The notes under the pieces were generated by a model that saw only the letters and a program-made list of their open reading frames with translations, had not been told where the DNA came from and did no database searches. Positions 43,536 to 56,320 of a DNA stretch of 64,000 nucleotides are shown in pieces. Position numbers and translations under genes: made by a program. The stretch comes from Odiellus spinosus (taxonomy: Eukaryota; Arthropoda; Arachnida; Opiliones; Phalangiidae), in assembly GCA_963920705.1 (NCBI GenBank), contig OY987231.1, positions 16,159,024 to 16,223,023 on the forward strand. Reading direction: 5' to 3'. The stretch's first letter is position 1. Each line of letters starts with the position of its first letter.

Positions 43536-43872
43536 CAGAAGCCGATGAAACCCTCCTTTGAAGTATATTACTCCCGGGTCTCGTCTACCCCTCTCTGTAT
43601 GGGTTAGTTTCAAAAAGCGCGATTCGTACGCCTCCTAACGGTAGATATTTTCGGAGCGGGAGTTCGTCGAGCGAATATCTCTAGCAGCCTTGGATTTCGT
43701 CAAAAAAACGTCGTCGTTTGTGGAGAGAGAGAATTTCCAATTTTGCGTAGACAGGGGGTATGAAGTAGGACCCCTCCGATCTCGTAAAATTGTGAATTTT
43801 ACCCATACAGAGAGGAGCGTTATATGGAACATTGAAGTAGTAGACTTCAAAGGAGGGTTTCATCGGCTTCTG
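43536..43872 (+). mobile_element. MITE family A, copy 3 (perfect 7-bp duplication)
   Basis: Starts CAGAAGCCGATGAAACCCTC and ends in the inverse, flanked by GTAATAT at 43529-43535 and 43873-43879. Confidence 0.87.
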
Positions 43873-44747
43873 GTAATATTATTCTTGGTAACCTATATAA
43901 TACCTTTGAACTATTAAATTTATTCTGTTAATATTCCAGCTTAAACCCATTCTCTCGATCTTTCCAACACTCGATAATAACTTGAAATATTCCTCAATTG
44001 GTGGAACAATTAAACAAATAGGCGCGCCGTACATTAGTGCCACCTCGTTATTTTAATTCGCGACAAATTAACCGAGTTGAGAAACGTTAATAAACTCATT
44101 TGCATAAAGAGCTCCTTAATTAAAACGAGACTGCGTGATGATGAATTATTCTCTTCGCGAGAATTCGTATAATTAATCAAAATATATTTTGCTTCTATAA
44201 TTTGAAGCCCATTTCGGGCGCCGCCGTTCTATCGACTCAGGGCCGAATAAAGCCGTTAAAATAAACATTGTTTTAAATATAATACCAACGTTTTAAAACC
44301 GCTTTATTATAGTGTTTACCTCTGTTGCGGGTAATACATTTAAATGTATTTTCTACGCGCGGTATAGCTACTCTACATTTATATTAATTTATTTTTAAAT
44401 ACAAGTTTAACGCGTAATTATAAGCTTAGTAATGCCGGTAATAGTAATAATTATATATTTTTGGCTTCTGTTAATGCCAGTTACAGTAAATAAGGTATAT
44501 TTTTGCAATATAGGCTAGAAATTTAGTATTTAAACATAGTTCGTTAATACCAAAATGCCATAAAATTAAATTTAATTTATTTATAATAATATATAATGTT
44601 TATATTGGTATATGAATCTAAGCAATTTTTAATTCTATCAGAGCAGAGTGAAATGAAAAGTAAAACGGGGTACACAGATTAATTCTTAAGATTAATTTCG
44701 CGAGCTTGACGAGGCCTGAATAGAGCAAGGGTTGCGTTTCTACTTTA
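43873..44747. other. Intronic AT-rich DNA
   Basis: Nothing recognised. Confidence 0.35.
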
Positions 44748-45277
44748 CAGGGTTCGTACAAGACCTGGAAAAGTCAGGGAATTTGGAAATTAACCCGAAA
44801 AGGTCAGGGAAAAGTCAGGGAATTTGGAAATTACCCCGAAAGGTCAGGGAAAAGTCAGGGCATTTGGAAATTACCCCGAAAAGGTCAGGGAAAAGTCAGG
44901 GAATTTGGAAATTAACCCGAAAAGGTCAGGGAAAAGTCAGGGAATTTGGAAATTATCCCGAAAGGTCAGGGAAAAGTCAGGGCATTTGGAAATTACCCCG
45001 AAAAGGTCAGGGAAAAGTCAGGGAATTTGGAAATTAACCCGAAAAGGTCAGGGAAAAGTCAGGGAATTTGGAAATTACCCCGAAAGGTCAGGGAAAAGTC
45101 AGGAAATTTTTAAATGAGTCCAAATGGTCAGAGAAACTAAATATTTTGGTACCTGTGAAGGAACTCCTTTTGATTGAATGACCAATTAATTGCAACGTAA
45201 TTATTATAAACCGAAAACATAAAAATTGGTCAGGGAAACCTGGAAAAGTCAGGAAAATGAACTTTGTACGAACCCTG
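44748..45277. mobile_element. MITE with CAGGGTTCGTAC ends and internal 42-bp tandem repeat
   Basis: The left end CAGGGTTCGTACAA and right end TTTGTACGAACCCTG are inverse, with CTTTA on both sides (44743-44747 and 45278-45282). The inside repeats GGTCAGGGAAAAGTCAGGGA followed by ATTTGGAAATTACCCCGAAA eight to nine times. Two overlapping open frames of about 100 codons across it are products of the repeat. Confidence 0.75.
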
Positions 45278-45900
45278 CTTTAAAAAGAGTAAAATCAAAT
45301 AAATAAAACTTGGAATATTACGAAAAAGCTAAAAATACATTATTTGTTTTATTACTCGATATCCTATATTGAGTCATCATTGGACTTCACGGGTGTGAAG
45401 CTAACTTTAACAGTACTATAATTTCACGAATGATTAAAGCAATGTTTAAGGGTATTTTCACGTACACGTATACGCTTTCCAATTAAATTTATTATGGGTT
45501 TTCCGATATAACAAACCGGCTTTTTTTTTTTATAGCCAAGTCATTAAAGTTTTAGCTAACAAAAGTGTGAAATTAAAAAATATATCATTCAGGATATATT
45601 TTACTAAACGACTATACGATTAACTTAGTCTATTAATGAAGAATATAATATCATTGTACACCAATTTATTTCCCGTATTATACGAAACTTGATTTGATAA
45701 ATTTATCCAAAAATAATGATTGTTATAATCACGAGGGATATATACAGATGAAACCGGGGGAAACCTATCGTAAAGAGGTTTTGAAACTGGATGGGTTATT
45801 AATTAAGCACGGGGTCAAACGCGATTTGCGACGATTATGTGACATATACGTTATCAAAGGGAGACTGAAATTGAATAATCAAATTTTTACTAACCCATTC
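45278..45900. other. Intronic AT-rich DNA
   Basis: An 89-codon open frame (45694-45963) runs into the next repeat and has no recognised motif. Confidence 0.35.
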
Positions 45901-45903
45901 TTT

Positions 45904-46606
45904 AAAGGGAGAGTGAAACCTAACAACAAGAGATTTTTTATCGATTCCTTATCGTTTAAATAGGCCTAATCCATGCAACAGTAAAACAAAATTACAAACA
46001 AATATTAAACTAGAAACAAATTTAAAACTTATCATCAAAGTAGGCTTAGCTGCATCCTAAACTTCCCGTATAAGAACTAACGACCAATGACATTGATCAT
46101 GCAGATCCTGCATTCCCCATATAAGAGCCATCGATCAATGTCATTGGTCCTTATACGGGAAGTATGGGTAATAGTCCTGGTCGATTTTGCCGGAAATGGG
46201 CGCTTGTCTCATAGCCGCGCCGCCATCTTTTTGTAGTAACAGGCTGCCAGACTATTTCTAATTTTATTTCCCACAAACCAAATTCAAGTTGTTAGTCTGT
46301 CGCTCTCCACTAGAACAGATCACTAGAGCAGACGAAAATTTCAAACTACAAAAAGATGGCGGACGATCACGTGACAAAAGTTTTCCCCGCCAAAATTTTC
46401 GCGAGGGTCTCTAGACTTCCGGTTTTGGAAATCGACCAGGACTATATCTCCATGAATGCAGCTAAGCCTATTTTGATAGTAAGATTTAAATTTATTTCTA
46501 GTTTAATATTTGTTTGTAATTTTTTTTTACTGTTGGATTAGGATTATTTAAACGATAAAGAATCGATAAAAAATCACTTGTTGCTAGGTTGCACTCTCCC
46601 TTTAAG
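45904..46606. mobile_element. Palindromic MITE family C, copy 1
   Basis: The ends read TTTAAAGGGAGAGTG and its inverse CACTCTCCCTTTAA. Just inside is TTATCGTTTAAATAGGCCTA on the left and its inverse on the right. The centre folds through ACTTCCCGTATAAG/CTTATACGGGAAGT and CCAATGACATTGAT/ATCAATGTCATTGG. Other copies: 49543-49955, 50885-51198 (part), 55488-55797. Confidence 0.7.
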
Positions 46607-49542
46607 GATATCCTGAAAAAGCCAGTGTCGAGTTTTGATAAGAATGAAACATTGTTGCTGACTTGAATGGGGGAAACTAAAAGGCTTTGGTTTGTTAAAC
46701 TTTTATTCATTTGGGCGATTGGTTCCTCGCGCCGTGAGATCTCCAGCATGGGAATTAAGTAGAGTCATTACGAAGAGCTCAAGCTCCCTTAATCGTCGAA
46801 AAATGCTAAACGAAATGGCTACTAACCCGCACCTAAAATTAATGAAAAATATGTATGAACGAGTTCGCTTAAAAATTCCTATTTGACCCGAATGGAAATT
46901 CTTTCTTATTTCTTGTTGATTTTAATCTCGGGCAACCCAAGTTGGGTTAGATACTAATAAGGGGAACCAAATTTTAGGGGCCAATGCCCCGAGAATCAGT
47001 CCAGAAATAGATAAGTTCATTCGGGAACAAATAATTTATATTAAGGTATATCAAGGTCGAAGATCTCGGTGGTTTCGTCTTTTAATTATCAACTGGATAT
47101 TTTAATACGAAAAATAATTCCTCTGTCGGAGAATAGATTATGTCAGATATTTTAATTGTTTTCATAAAATATTCAAACTGCGTTAGCAGATAATATTAAT
47201 TGCGTTAGAAATTATCGAAATAATTTGATTAATTTTCATTACACGTATAACTGTGGTGAAGACAATTAAAATTCCTCGAAAATCCATGAAAAGTATTTTT
47301 TTTCAGTACAAGATTTTATAGTTTTTATTTAAACCATGGATTAATTATACGTGCACTTATAATTAATCCATGTTTAAACTAAGGGAATTATTAGGGTTAA
47401 ATTATGTTTTTGATCATGTAGGCTGAAAAATTAAAGCGATTTTAACCGTAGTTCAAACCATTTAATTTTAATTGCATATGGAAATTGTTCCATTTTAATT
47501 AAATCCTTTAAAAATTCTCAAAAGGTATCCAGAAGCGTATATTATTTATATTTTTAGTTATTTCAAACTACAAAAAAATTTACCTCTGGGTTGATGCCTT
47601 TTTAAGAAACTTCAAAATTAATCATTAACACAAAACGTATTGGCCATTAACTGTAATATAATTTAATTTCTCTTTTCAATCAAGTTATAATTATAAACTG
47701 GATTGAGAAAGGATAAGTATGTCCGAAAAATCTTTTAAACGTTAATTTAATGTTTTCTTAGCCATAAAATAGGGATCTCATAAATTAATTAATTTAATTA
47801 TATATCAAAATATATAAATTAATATTTTTCAATTTGTTAATGTAGATTATTTCTGGAACGTGATTAACCATATGAAATTTAGTACTTTAGCGAAAGTAGA
47901 GTTTACCATACGGTTATGCTAATTTATTCCTGTAAAATTAAATTACTAAAATCGTAATTTAAATTTTAAAAGTGAACAAATTGCCAAAAGAGGTTAAAGT
48001 TTAACGTTTTAAATCGTCCACAAGTCTTTTTTTCAACAGTTAATCGTGTTTGGCGTTGTTAAGGACATCTTAATGTTATTTTTCATGTCTTAGTTACTTT
48101 GCCATTTCAATTCAAAGTCAAAAAGTCAAGACTCAAACATCTCATGAGAAATATTTGCATTTTTAACGAGTTTATTTGGTTTCTTTAGCCAGAAATAGGA
48201 ACTTTTAAGCTTTTTAAAATGAATTCCGTGTTTAAAATCACAGAAATTCAAATACAAATCATTTTGAGAATACCTGTATATACATGAGAGACGGTAACTT
48301 GGTAAATTACGCGAATAATTACCGCGTAATTTACTAATTTCCAAAATATCGGTAATTTTAGTACTCCATATATGGAAAAATATAGATTGAAAAGTTTTTT
48401 AAGGATCTATTCTATTTGGATTGCGTCAGGAGTTTGAATTTTTGTTACTTAGGTACTTACTCTACAGTTTACCCTTAAACAAAATTAATTTCTCCGCTTC
48501 TTTATGCAATACATGTAAAATAATATTAGAATATTACGTAACTATGTAGAAATAAATAGGCCTACCGATTTGGAAATCTCGTAAAATCTAGTCGATCCAC
48601 ATTGAAGCTATTTAGACTCAGTATAGTTTTAAGGTTTAGCTATTGAACGACGCGAGCCGACGACAATGAGTTGCTTCGCGAGACGCGAAAATGAGAGGTT
48701 AAGAGGCGACACCGGAAATAGGCGGGAGTTACATTAAACCTTGACGTCATTTTTGGGGGAATGCATGAATTATCTTTTTAGGTAAAGGCAAGTACCACGG
48801 CTATTAAAACAAAAATTTCTATAGTCTCAACTTATCGAAAGTGGTTGATATTATTCATCCATTAACTTTGATTAATTATGCTTTTTAATGTAAATTAGAA
48901 TTTTGGTCATGGTTAAAATTGTCGAAATTTTTACCCCAGCCCTTAATGGTCAGGTAAAAACCACTTCTGTAAAATTTGTACACGATTAACTGATTACAGC
49001 CTTTGGTAATGCTAAATACTTGTCCTGTTAGGTAATCAAAACTACAGGGGCTGATCACCCCACGTAGTTGGTGTATAAGCCTGTAACTTTGACTGTACTA
49101 GTTAAAGTTTAGTCAGTTACGTAATCGCGTGCCATGGTCGTTAAATATTATAAGTGGATCAAAAATCGAATGCAAAAATATAATATTTTCAAAATAAAAA
49201 TGATAGCAAATTAACCGAACCATGATCTCATATTTGGTGAGACTTAACCTTTTGTATATAGGAAAGGTGTTTCTTGCTATGGTTTCCCTAACCTGTATTA
49301 ACAACGCCCCTGTAAGGCTGGCTTCCAATTGGTTAGAGGCAACTGGCTTGTAGAGGTTTTTTCCTCCCCGCCACAATCTGTGTCAATATTCCCTGGTTAA
49401 TGTGACATTGATTCATAGCTTAAATGTTGTAGGAATTTGTATCACCTATTTAACGAGATCACGTGAATATTTCCATTAAATTTGCCCGCTTGCGAGTGTA
49501 ATATCATAAATAACATCACAGCTTGCAGTGTGTACTTAAAGG
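46607..49542. other. Intronic AT-rich DNA with dispersed repeat
   Basis: 48950-49140 is a copy of the ACGTAATC/GTACAG family (TTTGACTGTACTAG, GTTACGTAATCGCG). No exon recognised. Confidence 0.4.
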
Positions 49543-49955
49543 GAGAATATAACTTAACAATAAGTGTTATCGTTTAAATAGGCCTAATCCACCAGTAATC
49601 GAATTTTATAAACAAATATTAAACTAGAAATAAATTTAAAACTTACCAGGAAAATAGGCTTAGCTGGAGAGATGGAAATCCTGAATTTCTTCGCATTGAT
49701 GAGTCATTGACCAATTGGCAAAGGCCCATCGTTAAGGCAAGATCTCCATGAGACTTCCAATAACATTCGATTGGTCGCTTATCCATCAATGCAATGAAAT
49801 TCAGAATCTCCATATTTCCTGCTAAGCCTATTTTCTTTGTAAGTTTTAAATTTATTTCAGTAGTTTAAAATTACTTTTTCTGGTAGATTAGGCCTATTTA
49901 AACGATAAGGAATCGAGAAGAAAACATGTTCTTACGTTGCATTATCCCTTTAAAA
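49543..49955. mobile_element. Palindromic MITE family C, copy 2
   Basis: The GTTTAAATAGGCCTAATCCA arm and its inverse TGGTAGATTAGGCCTATTTA flank a centre with inverse blocks around GACCAATTGGC and GCATTGATG. Confidence 0.7.
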
Positions 49956-50432
49956 GAACGGTCATTGAAAAAATCTGTATATTAACTTCTTTTTCAAATT
50001 ATCCGTAATTAATTCGTCTATTTAGTTGCGAATTTAGTAAAGATTGGTCTTTAGGGTCGTGCGAATCAACCCTAAATATAGTATTCATATCAATTTTCCC
50101 GCGTGAGGGGGATGGGGTAACGAAACATAATCATTGGAAACACGCGTATCGCCCGAAGAACCATGTGTGACTAATATTAAATTTAAACAAAAATTATCCC
50201 GCTCGAATAACACGATTTGAGGTGAATCATTAGGACAAATTCCGTTTTCACGAGGAGAAGGATAGAGATTGAGGTAGAACGCGATTAAAGCTTTAGAAGA
50301 TCCAAATTCGATTGAGAATTTTCAAGTTATGATGGGGTGGCTAAAGACACGTTTTGGGGATATTCACGAATATCGCCTATAACCCAAAACTCTTCTTTAA
50401 ACTGATAATTACCGATTATTGAACATGATAAA

Positions 50433-50803
50433 AGCTACGTTCACACTAGCATATCGATAAAATCGTTCGAAATCGTTTTAAGCACCATCGACCATCCGTT
50501 CACGTATCTTCATAAATCGATTTACTATACTTCCATCTGTAGGTTGTTTAAATCGAATCGGTTTGTAACTGATTCACGAATAAGTTTCTAGAAATCGATC
50601 GCTCGAAATCGATTCAATTGAGCCTTGATCACACTAGATACTTTGAAACCGTTTTTAACCGTTTTAGAAAGGTCAAATTGTAAAATTTTGAGGTCAAATG
50701 TAAAGATCATTTCTCAAAATATATAATTATTAACTTGAAAAGTCGATTTGAAGATTCAAAAGGTTTTGAAAACGGTTTCAAAGTCTCTAGTGTGAACGTA
50801 GCT
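50433..50803. mobile_element. TTCACACTAG-type MITE, composite copy
   Basis: It begins AGCTACGTTCACACTAGC and ends CTAGTGTGAACGTAGCT. An internal ATCACACTAGATACTTTGAA suggests two copies joined. The interior is full of CGATTT/AAATCG words. Related copies lie at 52871-53166 and 60391-60826. Confidence 0.65.
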
Positions 50804-50884
50804 ATGTATTCAAGAAAAACGGTTTCCCGTTCACACGACTGCAGCGAAACGTTTTGAAACGATTTGAATCGACTCCAAACACGT

Positions 50885-51198
50885 AAAATAGGCTTAGCGA
50901 AATTCATTGAGATTCTGAATTTCATCATATTAAATGCTTATCGACCAATGAGCAAACGCCTGTCGTTAAGGCGAGATCTCCATGTGATTTCCAATATCAT
51001 TGAATTGGTCGCCAACTCTTCAATGCGAAGAAATTCTGGATCTACTTGAATCCAGCTAAGCCTATTTTCCAGATAAGTTTTAAATTCATTTCTAGTTCAA
51101 TATTTGTATGTAAATAATTTTACTGTGGGATTGGGCCTATTTAAACGATAAGGAATCGATAAAAATCACTCTTTGTTAGATTGCATTCTCACTTTAAA
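50885..51198. mobile_element. Palindromic MITE family C, copy 3 (left end replaced)
   Basis: It has the inner arms AAAATAGGCTTAGC and GCTAAGCCTATTTTCC and the full right arm (GGGCCTATTTAAACGATAAG ... CACTTTAAA). The outer left arm is missing where TTCACACTAG-type sequence abuts. Confidence 0.6.
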
Positions 51199-51870
51199 AT
51201 TTATTCTCAAAGAAGTAATGAATTAAAAAAAACGATTAAACTTTTTTTTCTTAAAAACTCGCGATTTACGTGGCATTTGTATTTTGTTAGCAATAATGTA
51301 AAGTAACCTCGAAATACGTGTCTTTCTCGAGGCTGGAACTTCAAAACTCGTGTTTGACCCAAACAGTCAGGGTTCGATTTAACTTAATCCGGTAAAAAGA
51401 AGAAAAAAAAAGTAAAATAAAAAAAGAGGTGAAAAAACCCGTCTTTAAACACACATGCACAAGCGTGTCCTGTAAAGATATATTGCGATTTTGAAAATAC
51501 ACGCTGGTCATTTCCTTATATACCCAAAATTAAAATCGACCCGTCTAAGCCTAGCTCAATCTCTCGTCCTTCTTAAAAGTAAAATGCTTTTAAGTGTCTT
51601 AGACATGAAATGCTCGGGTTAAAACGTGTGAAGTTTAAAGTGGTCTTCATCACAAAAACGATTCATCACTCGGCCTTTTTTAAATATATATTTATATTTT
51701 TAAAGGAGTACTCTAAACTGTTAAAAAAACAACTCCATCCCATTTTAATTGAAAATCATATATTCAAATCTTTTTTAAAACGTATACCAGTAAAAATATG
51801 CCACAAATCTGGAAATAAACATATCTGCGGAAAGTTTACAAAGGTTTTCCCTTTTGCATTAAAATTAAAA
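51199..51870. other. Intronic AT-rich DNA
   Basis: Nothing recognised. Confidence 0.35.
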
Positions 51871-51877
51871 CTATAAC

Positions 51878-52214
51878 CAGAAGCCGATGAAACCCTCCTT
51901 TGAAGTCTATTACTCCCTGGTCATGTCTACCCCTCTCTGTATGGGTTAGTCTCAAAAAGCGCGATTCGTACGCCTCCTAACGGTAGATATTTTCGGAGCG
52001 GGAGTTCGTCGAGCGAATATCTCTAGCAGCTTCGGAGTTCGTCAAAAAAGCGTCGTCGTTTGTGGAGAGAGAGAATTTCTAATTTTGAGTAGACAGGGGG
52101 TATGAAGTAGGACCCCTCCGATCTCGTAAAATTGGGAATTTTACCCATACAGAGAGGAGCGCTATATCGAACATTAGAGTAGTAGACTTCAAAGGAGGGT
52201 TTCATATACTTCTG
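51878..52214 (+). mobile_element. MITE family A, copy 4 (perfect 7-bp duplication)
   Basis: CAGAAGCCGATGAAACCCTC opens it and a slightly mutated inverse ending ACTTCTG closes it. It is flanked by CTATAAC at 51871-51877 and 52215-52221. Confidence 0.87.
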
Positions 52215-52221
52215 CTATAAC

Positions 52222-52870
52222 TATAAAGTAAACTAGCTTAGCTGTCATTTTCTCTCTCTTGCAAATAAACGACCATAAAGATAAGTTATTAACTATTACA
52301 CTTAATAAATTAAAACTGTTTATTTGCAACGGTGATTAATAAAATTAAATAAGGCTTAATCCTAATGATGGCTTAGATAATCAGAGAATCTATTTTATCT
52401 TGGTTATAATTTGTTTTTAATGCAAAAGTGATCAAAGTCGTAATAATTCTCTTACACTTTACCTTTAAATGAATTTACGAACTATTTCTTGCGGTATAAA
52501 GTTGCCAAAGATCTGCTGGCGAATTATAAAGAAGAGCTAGTTTTATCTCAATGGAAATCTAAAAGAGAGTGGTTATTTATGCTAATGACATACAACTCTT
52601 TGATCGAGTTCGCACTGATTTGATATATTAGCGATATTAAAAAGTTTTAAACACGTTTTATTTTAAAACTACTTATCAGTTAGTGCACTAGCCTCCAAGT
52701 GGATGGACATGGGTTCTATTCAGGATTGGGGATGTTTTTTTCCACGGTCCCAGATCTTTTGCATTCATTAAAAGCTATCATCCCTTTTTTTGGGGGGTGA
52801 AAAGAGCGTCCAGACATCTGCATGGGACATGGGATACGCTGCAGTTCAATGGTGGTTGTGTCGAACCAAA
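52222..52870. other. Intronic AT-rich DNA
   Basis: Nothing recognised beyond short repeats. Confidence 0.35.
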
Positions 52871-53166
52871 AGCTTCGTTCATATTAGGCCTTGGAATCGA
52901 TTTAAACCGTTTCAAAACGTTTCGCAGAAGTCTTGTGAACGGGAAACCGACTTTTCTCGAATCGATTTGATTCGATTTCTCGAAACTGCTTCGGGAACCA
53001 GTTTCATACCGGTTCGGTTTCAATAATCAATAGACGAAGCTACCATAAATCGATTTATAAAGATAATGCGCGAACACGTGACGCTTAAAACGATTTCTGG
53101 CGGTTTGATTATCGGTTTGATTTTACCGTTTCAAATCGATTAAGAAATGCTAGTGTGACTACAGCT
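52871..53166. mobile_element. TTCACACTAG-type MITE, copy
   Basis: Inverse relative of 60560-60826: both share GGAATCGATTTAAACCG-like, GAAACTGCTTCGGGAACCAG and GATAATGCGCGAACACGTGA segments. It ends GCTAGTGTGACTACAGCT. Confidence 0.7.
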
Positions 53167-53769
53167 AAAGCGCAAAATTCCAGACATTTGCGATTCTGTA
53201 ATAACCTCCTTCCGTCATCTATCGTCGAGCAAATTTTTCAGTCAAAATGTGTCAACTCCGTCTACCCAAAACCGAGGCTTCTACATATCCTGATCCATTT
53301 ACCTATGGTATCTTTCTAGTTCAAGCAGGTGATATAGTCACGCCATTTCGTGTCTACGCTTTGTATTCGGTAGCAAAATTATGATTATAACGATAATTTA
53401 AATACATATTAATTCATTTCATGAATTTAATAAAACTTACTATATATATTTCTTGATTTATAGGAATAATTTATGAGATATATAGAACTAGATAATAAAA
53501 TATCCCTTTTGCAGCCTATCTTGTGCGAAATTACGTAAAGTAGCGCTTAAAATATTTGAGTTTATTTCGTCATCTTGCGTAGTAAATCTAGAAGTACCGC
53601 GTAATATGAACGGATTCTTGGCCAAATATTGGCCAAAAAAACTTGTCGGCGAAGTAGGCTAGATTAAACACGAGTTAGATATTATGCCATTCTTAAAGAG
53701 GAACGTGCCGTGTATATCTTAAATAGATAGTTGCATCTACGTAAAGAATGGTAATTGTTAAACCTTTTC
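53167..53769. other. Intronic AT-rich DNA
   Basis: Nothing recognised. Confidence 0.35.
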
Positions 53770-54530
53770 TTTAGGAATGGTCGACATGTATTTAGGGATG
53801 ATCGTCATATTTAGTCATGATACCCATATGTTATCTTCGTTATCTTTAGGAATGATGGACTTATCTTTGGGGATAATCCCTTTATCTTAAAGGATGATCC
53901 CCCAAATCTTTAAGCTTGATCCCTTTATCTTAAAAGATGATCCCCCATATCTTAAAGGATGATCCCCCATATCTTTAAGCATGATCCTCCATATCTTTAA
54001 GCATTATCTTCCATATCTTTAAGCACGATCTTCCATATCTTTAAGCACGATCTTCCATATCTTTAAGCACGACCTTCCATATCTTTAAGCACAATCTTCC
54101 ATATCTTTAAGCACGATCTTCCATATCTTTAAGCACGATCTTCCATATCTCTAAGGATGATCCTCCATATCTTTAAGCACAATCTTCCATATCTTTAAGC
54201 ACGATCTTCCATATATTTAAGCACAATCTTCCATATCTTTAAGCACGATCTTCCATATATTTAAGCACGATCTTCCATATCTTTAAGCACGATCTTCCAT
54301 ATCTCTAAGGATGATCCTCCATATCTTTAAGCATGATCCTCCATATCTTTAAGCATGATTCGCCTTATCTTTAAGCATGATCCTCCATATATTTGGCCTA
54401 TTTTAAGGATGACCCCTTATCTTTAAGGAATGATCCTTTTATCTTAAGGAATGATCCTTTTATCTTAAAGAATTATCTATCTTTTCGAATGATCAAAAAT
54501 TTATTTAATGATGATCCTTATGTATCGTTG
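53770..54530. repeat. 22-bp minisatellite
   Basis: About 20 tight units of CATATCTTTAAGCACGATCT TC in the middle, with looser GGATGATCC-type units toward both ends, where period and sequence decay. Confidence 0.92.
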
Positions 54531-55487
54531 GATTGATCCCACGCAACAAATCACTAACTAGCACCGTCCGTAACTACGAAGAGCCATAGGAGGGGGGTAT
54601 AAAATATTGTTACCCCGCAATGCGTTGAACGTTAAAACCTAGGGATTATAATCACTTTTAAATATATAGTCGTAAAACCAAATATACCAATGACTTCACT
54701 CGTAAACTCGAGGCTTTCAATCGACGTGTCAGTTTTTCCAGTTGGATAATTTATATTTTCGAATTTGAAACTATCTATTTAAAAAGGGGAAGGGGATGGA
54801 GCTTAAAGAAAAGAGATCTTGTAAACTTGTTGCGCGTATCAATCGAGAGATGGCGCTCGAATAGACACGAATTTCGTTTGACCCCGGAGATCCCGGGCCC
54901 GAAAATAGGCGCTTATAATGATACCTTTTTTCCCGCCGTTCGAGACGAGCCCAGCATTTAGAGATTTATATTTAAGAAACTCGTGTCATTTCACGCTCTC
55001 ACGAAGCACGCGTTATAGATTTCGAGATTTGCCCAAACATTTCGTATACACGGTTTCGAGTACAGTCGCTTCCCCCTTGGTCCAGCCCCCCCCCCCCCCC
55101 ATCGGCCAACACCACTTCTTTAAAAGAAAGGCTATTACGCCTAATAGCCTCTTTCGTTTTGTTTTTTTTTCATAGGTGGGTTAAAAGTGGTTTCGAAATC
55201 GTGTATAACTTTTGCGGGGCTCAATTTTCGGGAACGGTAACGTTTATAAGACTGGTACTACATTGCGTAATCAGTTATAATCTAGCCCATCATTCATCGG
55301 GTGTAATTTAGCAGTCGACGCCGCCCGCACTAAGAAACCCAAGAAAATTGTAAAACAGGAGGGTTAGGTGTTTTTAGCAACGGTTTAACAATATGGCCAA
55401 TGGCAATACAGAGAAAGATACTATAAGAGAGATCCTTATATAAGACCCCAGGGGCTATGTAATAACTTTCTTCCATTGCCTGTTTAA
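54531..55487. other. Intronic DNA with C-run and small hairpin
   Basis: A run of about 14 C at 55087-55100 is followed by the inverted repeat GGCTATTA CGCC TAATAGCC near 55126-55147. No gene recognised. Confidence 0.4.
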
Positions 55488-55797
55488 AGGGATAATGAAG
55501 AAGGGTAACTTGCTCTTTCATGAAGATCACATGAATTCCCCATATAAGGACTAGCCACCATGTGAGATCGATGCATCTTACATGGGGAATGCAGGATTTC
55601 CATGATGAATGTCATTGGTCGCTATAGTTCTTATATGGAAAGTTCAGGATATCTTCATGAACCCAGCTAAGTTTTAAATTTATTTCAAGTTTAATATTTT
55701 TTTTCTAAACTTTTTATTGGTGGATTCGGCCTATTTAAAGGATAAGAAATCGATAAAAAATCACTTGTTATTAGGTTTTATCATACCTTTAAACGAA
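55488..55797. mobile_element. Palindromic MITE family C, copy 4
   Basis: The ends TTTAAAGGGATAATG and CATACCTTTAAA enclose a centre that pairs CATGAATTCCCCATATAAGG-type and TTATATGGAAAGTTCAGG-type blocks. The right arm CGGCCTATTTAAAGGATAAG matches other copies. Confidence 0.65.
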
Positions 55798-56320
55798 CAA
55801 TACCACAAGCCACGTAATTTCAGTATTCTTTCGAGTCGAACAATTTCGCGCGGATCTAAAAAACTCTTTACTCAACTTCTAGAAGCGAAATAAGAGTCAA
55901 TAAGATAATGAGAAATTAGGGAGCGGTTTAAAAAAGGCTTTGGTATATTTAGTAATCGTTGTTGGTCATCGTGGCAATCACGATTGCTTTAAAAAAAAAA
56001 AAAAAAACGCGCCATCTCGTCAAAAATTTCAAAAGTCTTAAGAATTCCGTCTATTATTAGCCTAGAATAGGAAACACACGTCTTCTCTATATATGAATAA
56101 TGCAATACATCAACGATATTTCGGTGCCTCATCTATAACCCTTAATTATATGGCTATTAAATAGTTTCGAACGCGGATGCAAATTCCTGATAATGTTCGA
56201 GTTTCACAAGGGTCTTACGAAAAACACTTTTTTTTTCCACACCTCGATCGACAAGAGTAAACCTATATCAACACCTCGTTAAAATACTGGACCTAGAATT
56301 AAATAATAATGATTACTTAC
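55798..56320. other. Intron sequence next to CA8-like exon
   Basis: A-run at 55991-56007; no gene. Confidence 0.35.

Noticed and set aside
44732-45117. Two overlapping frames of about 100 codons rich in KSGNLEI/GKVREFGN
   Set aside because: Produced by the tandem repeat inside a MITE.
55118-55160. Terminator-like hairpin followed by T-run
   Set aside because: It resembles a bacterial terminator, but the surroundings are eukaryotic non-coding DNA with no gene ending there.
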